Source: Dehalococcoidia bacterium
GTDB taxonomy: Bacteria; Chloroflexota; Dehalococcoidia; JACPQF01
DNA length: 5,563 nucleotides
NCBI GenBank assembly: GCA_030650265.1
Contig: JAUSEJ010000517.1
Location: 1 to 5,563 of the forward strand
Direction: 5' to 3'
The notes beneath the pieces are model-generated. The model worked only from the letters and a program-made list of their open reading frames with translations, searched no databases and was not told where the DNA came from. Both the position numbers and the translations under genes were made by a program. This document shows positions 1 to 5,481 of the stretch, piece by piece (positions within the stretch are counted from its first letter, which is position 1; every line of letters starts with the position of its first letter).

Positions 1-999
1 ACTGGCGAGAAGTTCCTTGCAGGCTGCAGCAAGAACAGGCAGTACCTTCTTGAAGTCGCCGACCACACCGTAGTGAGCCATCTTGAAGATTGGCGCATCT
101 GCATCGCGGTTTACAGCTACAACGGTTTTCGAGCCCGAGCAACCGGCCATATGCTGCAAAGCGCCGGAGATGCCAATTGCCACGTAAAGGTCAGGGCTGA
201 CGATCTTGCCAGTTAGGCCGATTTGAAGCGTGGATGGAATGATATTAGAGTCCACAGCGCCCCTCGATCCGCCTATCGCGGCCCCGAGTATCTTGGCAAG
301 TGCCTCAACCATGTGCATGTTTTCGACGCTGCCAACGCCACGACCGGCAGACACGACGATGGGAGCATCCTCCAGCCTGACACCCTCAACCTCCGCTTTG
401 ACCTTGTCAACCACTCTGGCCCTTACGACCGAGGCGTCAATGCCGGCAGACACTGTGATTACCTCTCCTTTGCGGGAAGCGTCAGCTACCGCCGGGCAGA
501 TCGCCTTCGAGCGAATAGTCGCCATCTGCGGGCTAGATGCCTCGCAAATGTAGACCGCCTGGGCGTTGCCGCCGTAAACCGGCTTGGTAGCAAGCATGAG
601 TTTCGAATCAGGATGAAGGTTAAGGTCGATACAATCTGTAGTTAGGCCGGTCTTCAGCCGGAAAGCCAACCGCGGCGCCAGTTCCCGCCCGGTGGCCGTA
701 TGCCCGAGAAGCAGAACATTCGGAGTATGCTCTTTGACCACTTTCTCCAAAGCCGCCACATAGGCGTCGGCCTGATACTTCTCCAGTAGCGCATCGTCCA
801 CCGCAAGAACACAATCGGCGCCCAGAGCAAGCAGAGCGTTCCCGAAACCGGCAATGCCTTTGCCCATCACGACCGCCATCAGTGGCTCGCCCAAGCCATC
901 GGCCAGGCACCGGCCAACGCCGAGAAGCTCGGCGGAAATGCCTGACAGCGCGCCATCGGCTACCTCGGCAACTACCATGACCCCTTGATTATCCGCCAT
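1..999 (-). CDS. etfA: Electron transfer flavoprotein alpha subunit EtfA/FixB (3' end cut by window)
   Basis: I translated this frame by hand: it is open from ATG at 999 to the window edge (333 codons, no stop seen). EtfA is the FAD-binding large subunit of the soluble ETF heterodimer, carrying electrons from dehydrogenases (or NADH) to FixC/FixX. The C-terminal FAD domain is clear: PVYGGNA (140-146), GRGVGS (219-224), GGSRGAVDS (243-251), QIGLTGKIVSPDLYVAIGIS (259-278), then SGALQHMAG, and NRDADAPIF (297-305). The N-terminal part (about 1-190) is the alpha/beta domain that pairs with EtfB, and there is no added ferredoxin domain. Family members are usually about 320-340 residues, so only a few residues should be missing. 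The start is fixed by AGGAGG at 1007-1012, 7 nt upstream. It lies 27 nt after etfB, evidently in the same transcript. The FAD loop reads GLTGK where many ETFs have GQTGK. Confidence 0.96.
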   Translation of the reverse strand, partial: MADNQGVMVVAEVADGALSGISAELLGVGRCLADGLGEPLMAVVMGKGIAGFGNALLALGADCVLAVDDALLEKYQADAYVAALEKVVKEHTPNVLLLGHTATGRELAPRLAFRLKTGLTTDCIDLNLHPDSKLMLATKPVYGGNAQAVYICEASSPQMATIRSKAICPAVADASRKGEVITVSAGIDASVVRARVVDKVKAEVEGVRLEDAPIVVSAGRGVGSVENMHMVEALAKILGAAIGGSRGAVDSNIIPSTLQIGLTGKIVSPDLYVAIGISGALQHMAGCSGSKTVVAVNRDADAPIFKMAHYGVVGDFKKVLPVLAAACKELLAS

Positions 1000-1026
1000 T
1001 TAAATGCCTCCTATGTAATAAGGTAA

Positions 1027-1827
1027 TTAGATTAGCTTGGCCGCCCTCAGTGCCTTGGCCAAATTGGCCGCCATCTCCTCGACCGTCTCGCCTTCCATGA
1101 TATCGCACTTGCCTTCTCTGACTGGAACGAAAAGCTTGACAAGCTTCGAGCGGACGCCGGCTGCCCCAACAGACGAGGGATCCAATCCAAGGTCAGCCGC
1201 CTTCCACACGATAAGCTGCTTGCGAGCCGCTGTCATGATGCCCTTTAGCGTAGGGTAGCGCGGCGTATTGATCTCGTTGCTGACCGAGATTACCACTGGC
1301 AAGGGCACCTCGATAACTTCATAGCCGTCGTCGACAACGCGCTGGATCGTGGCGGTGGCATCGGACACTTCGATGCCTCTCACTGGCATAACCGCCGGCA
1401 TGCCGAGCAACTCGGCCAGGCCCGAGCCTACCTGGCCCGCATCCCAGTCGGCGGCCTGCCGACCCGTGACGACAAGGTCACAGGCGCCAATCTTGTTGAT
1501 AGCTGCTGCCAGGACGGTCGCCGTGGTGCTGCTATCGCCATCGGCGAACGCGGGATCGTCCATGAGGACCCCTTCGTCACAGCCCATCGCGACCGCCGTC
1601 TTCAGCGCCTCGCCGGCTTGCTTTGATCCCATGCTGATGACTGTTACTTTACCGCCAGACTTCTCCTTCAATTTGACCGCTGTCTCGATAGCGTTTTCGT
1701 CGAAGGGACTGATCTTGGGGGGCACACCTTGCGCCGGAACTACTTTGTTGGTCGCCGAATCGATTTTGAACTGCGCCGTCGGAGTCTCGGGATCTGGAAT
1801 CTGCTTGATGCAAACCACAATGTTCAC
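1027..1827 (-). CDS. etfB: Electron transfer flavoprotein beta subunit EtfB/FixA
   Basis: This 266-residue protein, a normal length for the family, is the small ETF subunit that docks with EtfA. It binds AMP in simple ETFs or a second FAD in bifurcating ones. Visible landmarks are CIKQIPDPE (6-14), ISPFDENAIETAV (39-51), TGRQAADWDAGQVGSGLAEL (121-140) and the family signature VPLPVVISVSNEINTPRYP (174-192) followed by TLKGIMTARK-type residues. The start is GTG at 1827, chosen because the protein begins MNIVVCIKQ and GGAGG lies 9 nt upstream. It follows fixX after a 168-nt gap and precedes etfA by 27 nt. The QVG loop resembles NADH-using, bifurcating-type ETFs more than the mitochondrial type, but Trp128 takes the place of the Gly usual in the GDxxQVG form. 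Assignment to ETF beta is secure; the electron donor and bifurcation are inference. Confidence 0.97.
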   Translation of the reverse strand: MNIVVCIKQIPDPETPTAQFKIDSATNKVVPAQGVPPKISPFDENAIETAVKLKEKSGGKVTVISMGSKQAGEALKTAVAMGCDEGVLMDDPAFADGDSSTTATVLAAAINKIGACDLVVTGRQAADWDAGQVGSGLAELLGMPAVMPVRGIEVSDATATIQRVVDDGYEVIEVPLPVVISVSNEINTPRYPTLKGIMTAARKQLIVWKAADLGLDPSSVGAAGVRSKLVKLFVPVREGKCDIMEGETVEEMAANLAKALRAAKLI

Positions 1828-1995
1828 TATTGTTTCCCTCCGCCTTTAGTAGTAATTGAGAGGTCGGAATCACGATCTAGCGCTAACTGTTTGCTGACAG
1901 GCCCTGCCGCAAACAGGGACAGTAAATCAATCACCCCCCTTGAAGTTCCCAATTCAATCCATCTGTATGAAGGACTGAAAGCCACTTGCTAAGAG
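1828..1995 (-). other. fixX-etfB intergenic spacer with hairpin
   Basis: This 168-nt gap interrupts an otherwise tightly packed operon. It holds no plausible gene. The clearest structure is a perfect 8-bp inverted repeat, CTGTTTGC at 1887-1894 and GCAAACAG at 1909-1916, with a 14-nt loop. A palindrome TAGCGCTA (1879-1886) and a TTGAA/TTCAA dyad (1940-1957) lie nearby. The hairpin is not followed by a T-run on the minus strand, so it does not look like an intrinsic terminator. RNA processing or 3'-end stabilisation of the fixCX segment is possible. I found no convincing -35/-10 pair for a separate etfBA promoter. Confidence 0.5.
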
Positions 1996-2295
1996 CTAAC
2001 CATAGCGAAAGAGGATACCAAAACCACCTCTCGGGTAGTCCCAGGTAATGGCGCCTTTGTCACAGATGATCCGGCAGGTTCCGCATTCAAGACAACCTTC
2101 GTAGCGGAACTTCACTTGCTCATTCTCGAGAACATAGCATACAGCAGGACAAGCGAACAAACAGGCTTTGTGATCACAGGGTTTACAGATATCGTAATTT
2201 ACGGTTATGTGGGCTTTCTCGTCCACATCGTACTTGTTGAGAGCAAGCCTATCGTCGATCTTGATGATAGGAACGTCGTCGTTGGTAGTTTTCAT
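1996..2295 (-). CDS. fixX: Ferredoxin-like protein FixX
   Basis: This 99-residue protein is the small iron-sulfur partner of FixC. It corresponds to the C-terminal [4Fe-4S] domain of mitochondrial ETF:quinone oxidoreductase and relays electrons between the flavoprotein and its acceptor. The second cysteine group, EGCLECGTCRIIC (66-78; C68, C71, C74, C78), is the family's CxxCxxCxxxC cluster motif. The first group has C37, C40, C45, C49 and C53. The C-terminus WDYPRGGFGILFRYG (85-99) is the hallmark ending of FixX. After the last cluster cysteine there is Asp79, where ferredoxins usually have Pro. ATG at 2295 overlaps the fixC stop as ATGA, implying translational coupling; only a loose GGGGGT stretch lies upstream. 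Length is typical. Confidence 0.95.
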   Translation of the reverse strand: MKTTNDDVPIIKIDDRLALNKYDVDEKAHITVNYDICKPCDHKACLFACPAVCYVLENEQVKFRYEGCLECGTCRIICDKGAITWDYPRGGFGILFRYG

Positions 2296-3584
2296 AATGC
2301 CCGCACCCCCTGCAATCCGTCTTTGAGCAGATCGAGATAAGAAACCTTGCTCCTCTTGAGCGCCTCTCTCATAACCTTCGACATCTTCTTCTTTGGCTGC
2401 CCATCGACGTTGAAGATGCTTTCTGCAATGCTAGCCACAAGGTTGGGATAGGCATCGAACATCCTCTGGTTCTCGAGGAACTGTGGCGCCCCTTTGTAGG
2501 TCTTAAAGTCCTGCAGCACGAACGACTCATTCAGCAAACTCTCGTAGTGGGAAAGGGAAGCAGCAGAGAAGTCCCCTCTCTCTTTAGCCAACTTGACGGT
2601 CTCGGCCGCTGCTATGCCAGAAGAGATGGCAAAATTGGCGCCCTCAAGGGTAAGACCGGTCAGGCAGACAAAGCCGGCCGCGTCGCCTACCACAAGCATG
2701 CCATTAGTACAAAGTTTCGGCTGCATCTCGAGGCCACCCTCCGGAATGAGGTGGGCAGAGTACTCCACAACCTCGCCACCTCTGACAAGGTTGCGAATCG
2801 CCGGGTGCTGCTTGAATTCCTCGATCATATCCGCCGGGCGTTTGCCGGATTTTCGCAAAGCGGCAATATTGCATACCAAACCCAAAGAGAGACTCTCCTT
2901 GTTGGTATAGAGGAAGGCGCCTCCCGCCACGCCTTGTGTACACCAGCCAGTATACTCGTTGGCCATACCCTCATCGCCCGATAGGCCAAATCGCTCTTCA
3001 ATAACCCCGCGAGGCAATTCGATGACCTCTTTGACGCCCGTAGCAACGTGATGGGCCTGCAACTCCCCCCGCAGCTTGGCCTTCTGCGCCAGTATAGAGT
3101 TTGCCCCATCCGCGGCGATCACCACGTCCGCCGGCATCTCATCGCCACCTACCTTTATCCCGGCTACCTTGTCGCCTGCCCAGAGCAGGTCATCGACCAG
3201 CATGCCGGGGACAAACATTACCCCTGCTTCTTCGGCCTTCTCGACAAACCATTTGTCGAACTTGGCTCTCAGCACCGTGAAACCATTGTATGGCGGCCGG
3301 CTGAATTTGCCCGACTTAAAATCCATGGACACCGACGAATCTTCGGTGACAAAACTAATGATCCGGCGATTGATGTAGCGCTCGACCGGGCCTTCCTCCC
3401 AGAAATTCGGGAAGAGGTCGTTCAAGACCTTGCTGTAAAGCACACCACCGATGATGTTCTTTGCCCCCGGTACGGTACCTCTCTCGATCATCAGCACATT
3501 TAGACCGGCTTTGGCCATAACATACGCCGCCGCGCAGCCGGCAGGTCCAGACCCGACTACGATTGCATCGAATTTCTCATCCAA
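2292..3584 (-). CDS. fixC: FixC-type electron transfer flavoprotein:quinone oxidoreductase
   Basis: This 430-residue flavoprotein belongs to the FixC/ETF-QO family (geranylgeranyl-reductase-like FAD fold). It accepts electrons from EtfAB and, with FixX, reduces quinone at the membrane. The N-terminus holds the FAD dinucleotide fold VVGSGPAGCAAA (9-20) ending at Glu34. VVIAADGANS (154-163) is the second FAD motif and MLVVGDAAGFV (296-306) the third, followed by GANFAISSGIAAAE (315-328). Length matches other FixC proteins that use a separate FixX. No transmembrane segment is apparent, so membrane association would be peripheral. The start is TTG at 3584, chosen because AGGAGG lies 8 nt upstream and the FAD fold begins at once; the nearest ATG (3580) is out of frame. 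It is the first gene of the operon, behind a long leader. Family is secure; whether the complex bifurcates is open. Confidence 0.96.
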   Translation of the reverse strand: MDEKFDAIVVGSGPAGCAAAYVMAKAGLNVLMIERGTVPGAKNIIGGVLYSKVLNDLFPNFWEEGPVERYINRRIISFVTEDSSVSMDFKSGKFSRPPYNGFTVLRAKFDKWFVEKAEEAGVMFVPGMLVDDLLWAGDKVAGIKVGGDEMPADVVIAADGANSILAQKAKLRGELQAHHVATGVKEVIELPRGVIEERFGLSGDEGMANEYTGWCTQGVAGGAFLYTNKESLSLGLVCNIAALRKSGKRPADMIEEFKQHPAIRNLVRGGEVVEYSAHLIPEGGLEMQPKLCTNGMLVVGDAAGFVCLTGLTLEGANFAISSGIAAAETVKLAKERGDFSAASLSHYESLLNESFVLQDFKTYKGAPQFLENQRMFDAYPNLVASIAESIFNVDGQPKKKMSKVMREALKRSKVSYLDLLKDGLQGVRAL

Positions 3585-3902
3585 TAGCTTTTCCTCCTAA
3601 CGTCGGCTGCCACAGCATGAAGGGGCCAACGAATAGCGTCCAAATTGGGAAGAAGAAGAGGGAGAGACGCGCCTGACCTGAAGCCGAGCAACCGGACGAG
3701 TAGCTAGACCTAGCTTTATTCCTTTGGAGGGAAAAGCGAGGTTCCGCTCCTCGTGGTGAGGTGATGGCAGCAACCCTCGGGGTCGTCATCGAAACCTCTT
3801 CCGCGCTCTGGTACGTCTCTACACCTCTCGACTTTGAAGGGTAAGGCCAACCAATACGGGGCACAAAGGCTATAGAACATCCAGATTGATCTAGCAAAAA
3901 CC
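3585..3902 (-). promoter_or_regulatory. Long fixC 5' leader with anti-ribosome-binding-site sequence
   Basis: From the start expected for the promoter at 3909-3937 (about 3902) to the fixC start is about 318 nt, long for a bacterial leader. On the minus strand GCTTTTCCCTCC (3737-3726) can pair with GGAGGAAAAGC (3597-3587), which includes the fixC ribosome binding site. That gives 11 bp with one bulged C, 8 of them contiguous. Just before the pairing sequence is a small GC hairpin, CGAGG (3753-3749) with CCTCG (3741-3737), followed by CTTTTCCC, a weak terminator-like shape. A pyrimidine tract (21 nt, 3667-3647) and a dyad AGCTAG/CTAGCT (3702-3715) also lie here. I could not match it to any riboswitch class I know. 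Regulation is inference; the complementarity is visible. Confidence 0.45.
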
Positions 3903-3908
3903 TTCGCC

Positions 3909-3937
3909 ATTATAGCCAAGGCAAAAGGAAGTGTCAA
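3909..3937 (-). promoter_or_regulatory. Consensus sigma-70 promoter of the fixC operon
   Basis: On the minus strand TTGACA (3937-3932) and TATAAT (3914-3909) are both perfect consensus hexamers, separated by exactly 17 nt. Transcription would start near 3902 and run through fixC, fixX, etfB and etfA. Such a perfect housekeeping promoter suggests strong basal expression, so any control would more likely act by repressor or on the leader. Confidence 0.85.
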
Positions 3938-3962
3938 GGCAATAGCGTAGTGTGTCAGCTAT

Positions 3963-3991
3963 ATCATAACGGGCTTCTCCCCGCGATGCAA
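3963..3991 (-). promoter_or_regulatory. Possible second, upstream promoter for fixC (repeat copy 1)
   Basis: On the minus strand TTGCAT (3991-3986), a 17-nt spacer and TATGAT (3968-3963) form a moderate sigma-70 match, preserved in repeat copy 2. The -10 hexamer is five of six, the -35 weaker. An inverted repeat CCCGC/GCGGG embraces the -35 and could be an operator or RNA stem. Transcripts would start near 3956, just upstream of the perfect fixC promoter. Confidence 0.35.
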
Positions 3992-4090
3992 GCGGGCGGT
4001 TCGTCAGGAAATCTGCGGTTCACTTACATCATTCTCACCATACCCGTGATCTTGAGTATCGCCTCTGTTCGATCCACCGTTGATATCGTC

Positions 4091-4183
4091 GGCTGGTCCT
4101 TCGGCGGAAGGACGTCGTCTGAACCGCGGATGGACCGGATTATCGGATTGCGCAGATGATGAACCGACCATCGGTTCGGCGTA
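4091..4183 (-). other. Conserved non-coding core of repeat, copy 1, with two hairpins
   Basis: This 93-nt stretch differs from its partner at 5379-5471 at only 4 positions, while the adjoining 133 nt differ at 31. It holds a perfect hairpin GTCCTTC/GAAGGAC with a 4-nt loop (4096-4113) and a second, GAACCGA/TCGGTTC with a 3-nt loop (4161-4177). Neither is followed by a T-run. It lies directly after the stop codon of the shared gene end, so it could be a structured RNA in a 3' or 5' untranslated region, or a protein-binding DNA site. Confidence 0.5.
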
Positions 4184-4192
4184 TGTGGGAGA

Positions 4193-4378
4193 CTATTTGC
4201 ACCTGACCAGGCGATGGCCGTGCAGCCGAAGGCCTTTGCTGTCAAGAAGCTCTGTCCACCGGCTCCGGGCTCCGATGGTCGTTGGCGCCGCTTGGAGGTC
4301 GTTTTGTTCTTCTTGGGCCGTGGGTGTTCTACCTTGCTTGTCTCCAGGAGCCTGTAGGAGAACTTGTGAGCACCGCCG
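4193..4378 (-). pseudogene. Remnant 3' end of an unrecognised gene, after the XRE stop
   Basis: In the same frame as the XRE gene, 61 further codons stay open past its TGA to a TAG at 4193-4195. The last part, ending RWTELLDSKGLRLHGHRLVR plus CK and stop, is shared with the partial frame at the right edge. Across 27 shared codons the two copies differ mainly at third positions or synonymously (about 7 synonymous, 5 replacement), and both keep the stop, which points to a once-translated sequence. There is no obvious start or ribosome binding site for this segment alone. A different frame just upstream (around 4275-4340) encodes a Lys/Arg-rich stretch containing PKKNKTTSKRR, so a frameshift in a larger broken gene is possible. 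I do not recognise the family. Confidence 0.35.
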
Positions 4379-4714
4379 TCAGCCGGTAGCCACGTCAAGT
4401 CGACCATGCGGTCGCGAACGTGGTTTCGGCTTGATGGAAATCTCGACATCGCGATCCAGCGCCACGATAAATCGGAGCAGACGATCGATAGAGAATCCGG
4501 TCAGTCGCCCCCGGGCTAGTGCCGGCACTTTGGGTTGGTCGATCCCAAGGACCTCCGCCGCCCGAGTCTGCGTCATGCGCCGGGAGAGGATGATCGTACC
4601 GATAACACGAGCGAGTTTGGCCTTAACTAGCGCCTCTTCTGGATCCTCCACCGCCAAGTCGTCAAATACGTTCCCACTGCTCTCGGTGAGACCAATGTCT
4701 GTGGAAGCGCTCAT
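4379..4714 (-). CDS. XRE-family helix-turn-helix protein, HigA-like orphan antitoxin
   Basis: This 111-residue protein resembles the small XRE regulators (HTH_37/HigA-like) that act as antitoxins to RelE/HigB-type toxins and repress their own operon. The N-terminal segment SSGNVFDDLAVEDPEEALVK (12-31) is typical of the group. The helix-turn-helix spans about 34-85, with MTQTRAAEVLGIDQPKV (47-63) as helices 2-3 and GFSIDRLLRFIVALDRDVEI (73-92) following, then a basic tail KPKPRSRPHGR. ATG at 4714 has AAGGAG 8 nt upstream. It lies 63 nt after hicB in the same direction, so co-transcription with hicAB is likely. No HigB-type toxin gene accompanies it. Pro64 stands where related proteins commonly have Ser in the recognition helix, which may weaken DNA binding. 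Role beyond DNA binding is inference. Confidence 0.85.
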   Translation of the reverse strand: MSASTDIGLTESSGNVFDDLAVEDPEEALVKAKLARVIGTIILSRRMTQTRAAEVLGIDQPKVPALARGRLTGFSIDRLLRFIVALDRDVEISIKPKPRSRPHGRLDVATG

Positions 4715-4777
4715 TCCCTCTGCTCCTTCTGTTGCTCGAAGTCCTCCACAGCGACACAGGCCGTCGATCAGGACAGC

Positions 4778-4984
4778 CTACACCTCGACTAGGCCCGTCC
4801 ACACCACCGGCTCTGGTATCGGCTCGTGTTCCAGTCGCAATCCTTCAAGATGAAATGCTATTGCCTCGCGAATGTTAGCCTCCACATCCTCGTGAGTTTT
4901 GCCTGTAGCTACGCACCCCGGCAAATCTGGCACGTAGGCGGAATAATTATTCGGCGTCTGCTCGAACACAACTGCGTATTTCAT
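4778..4984 (-). CDS. hicB: HicB-like antitoxin (short form)
   Basis: This 68-residue protein matches the short HicB-like antitoxins, which bind and block the HicA ribonuclease. MKYAVVFEQTPNNYSAYVPD (1-20) followed by LPGCVATGKTHEDVEANI is the characteristic partial RNase-H-like fold, and EAIAFHLEGLRLEHEPIPEP (40-59) is the usual end of that domain. There is no additional C-terminal DNA-binding domain, unlike longer HicB proteins, so autoregulation of the operon may depend on another protein, such as the XRE protein encoded just downstream. ATG at 4984 overlaps the hicA stop as ATGA, a coupling that favours balanced production of toxin and antitoxin. Confidence 0.9.
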   Translation of the reverse strand: MKYAVVFEQTPNNYSAYVPDLPGCVATGKTHEDVEANIREAIAFHLEGLRLEHEPIPEPVVWTGLVEV

Positions 4985-5181
4985 CTTTGGTCTCCCTTCA
5001 AACCCGCTTGCTTGAGAATGCTATTCCAGGTACCTGGGGCTAAATCGTCGTTGGGACTACCCGCAACAGTGGCGAGTCCCGGCTTATCGGAATGTCTGAA
5101 TTGGCGGTGACTACCTCGCATCCGCGCAATGGTCCACCCATTGGCTTCGAGGAGGCGAATAGCATCGCGCACTTTTGGCAC
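4981..5181 (-). CDS. hicA: HicA toxin, mRNA interferase
   Basis: This 66-residue protein is a full-length HicA, a small double-stranded-RNA-binding-fold ribonuclease that cleaves mRNA and arrests growth until bound by HicB. VRDAIRLLEANGWTIARMRG (4-23) leads into the catalytic GSHRQF motif (23-28, His25). KPGLATVAGSPNDDLAPGT (33-51) and NSILKQAGLK (53-62) complete the family pattern. All expected residues are present, so the toxin should be active. The start is GTG at 5181, supported by AAGGAGG 8 nt upstream and by the MPKVRDAIRLL beginning. It is the first gene of the hicA-hicB-XRE unit, with toxin before antitoxin as usual for this family. Confidence 0.93.
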   Translation of the reverse strand: MPKVRDAIRLLEANGWTIARMRGSHRQFRHSDKPGLATVAGSPNDDLAPGTWNSILKQAGLKGDQR

Positions 5182-5250
5182 ACACTGATCCTCCTTGGTT
5201 AGTCAAAATTCTTTTGCGGACTCTACCTCACAGAACACCTTGTCTGCTAT

Positions 5251-5279
5251 ATCATAATTGGCTTAACCCCACGATGCAA
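5251..5279 (-). promoter_or_regulatory. Predicted proximal promoter of hicAB
   Basis: On the minus strand TTGCAT (5279-5274), 17 nt, then TATGAT (5256-5251). Transcription would begin near 5244, about 63 nt before the hicA GTG. The same hexamers and spacing are kept in repeat copy 1 although surrounding bases differ. CCCGC and GTGGG flank the -35 and could pair with a G-U wobble. Confidence 0.5.
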
Positions 5280-5342
5280 GCGGGCTGTTCACCAGGAGTT
5301 CAGCCGTTCACTGTCGTCTTTCTCACCAAAGCCATCAACTTG

Positions 5343-5371
5343 AGTATCGCCTTTGTTCGGTCTGATGTCAA
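5343..5371 (-). promoter_or_regulatory. Predicted distal promoter of hicAB
   Basis: On the minus strand a perfect -35 TTGACA (5371-5366), 17-nt spacer and -10 GATACT (5348-5343, four of six). It would give a leader of about 155 nt for hicA. In repeat copy 1 the -10 survives (4055-4060) but the -35 reads TCAACG, so this promoter seems specific to copy 2. Confidence 0.45.
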
Positions 5372-5378
5372 CATCATC

Positions 5379-5471
5379 GGCTGGTCCTTCGGCGGAAGGA
5401 CGTCGTCTGAACCGCGGATGGACCAGATTAGCGGATTGCGCAGATGATGAACCAACCATCGGTTCTGCGTA
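5379..5471 (-). other. Conserved non-coding core of repeat, copy 2
   Basis: Partner of 4091-4183, with 4 differences in 93. The hairpin GTCCTTC/GAAGGAC (5384-5401) is unchanged. The second hairpin (5449-5465) has one change that on the minus strand becomes a G-U pair but on the plus strand an A-C mismatch, which favours a minus-strand RNA. An alternative pairing CTGGTCC with GGACCAG would compete with the first hairpin in this copy. Confidence 0.5.
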
Positions 5472-5481
5472 AGGGGTGGCC

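Larger units (their letters stand above)
3953..4274 (-). repeat. Direct repeat copy 1, upstream of fixC
   Basis: This segment aligns to 5241-5563 at a constant offset of 1288 (1289 after a 1-nt indel near 4184-4190). By hand count, 3958-4090 is about 77% identical (31 differences in 133), 4091-4183 about 96% (4 in 93), and the end (4193-4274) about 84%. The right boundary is uncertain because copy 2 is cut by the window edge. The two copies point the same way and flank hicA, hicB and the XRE gene. No transposase, terminal inverted repeats or integron attC consensus is visible, so the mechanism of duplication is unknown. Confidence 0.9.

Noticed and set aside
223..645. 140-residue plus-strand ORF
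   Set aside because: It is antisense to the clearly conserved etfA frame, has low-complexity composition and no recognisable domain.
1349..1849. 166-residue plus-strand ORF
   Set aside because: It is the antisense shadow of etfB, whose family signatures are unmistakable.
2547..2984. 145-residue plus-strand ORF
   Set aside because: It is antisense to fixC and shows no domain or ribosome binding site.
3702..3720. Plus-strand terminator (AGCTAG/CTAGCT followed by TTTATT)
   Set aside because: The loop is only 2 nt, the stem is AT-rich, and no plus-strand gene ends here.
3716..3937. 73-residue minus-strand ORF in the fixC leader
   Set aside because: Its ATG start lies at the -35 hexamer of the consensus promoter, so it would not be on the main transcript.
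4096..4177. Intrinsic terminators after the XRE gene
   Set aside because: The hairpins are good but neither is followed by a T-run on the minus strand.
4024..4449. 141-residue minus-strand ORF overlapping the repeat and the XRE 3' end
   Set aside because: Copy-to-copy differences in this frame are mostly amino-acid changing, and it overlaps XRE out of frame. Only a short Lys/Arg-rich part might belong to a frameshifted gene.
4080..4853. 257-residue plus-strand ORF
   Set aside because: It spans the reverse of the XRE gene, the end of hicB and the repeat; Ser/Arg/Pro-rich composition fits an antisense shadow.
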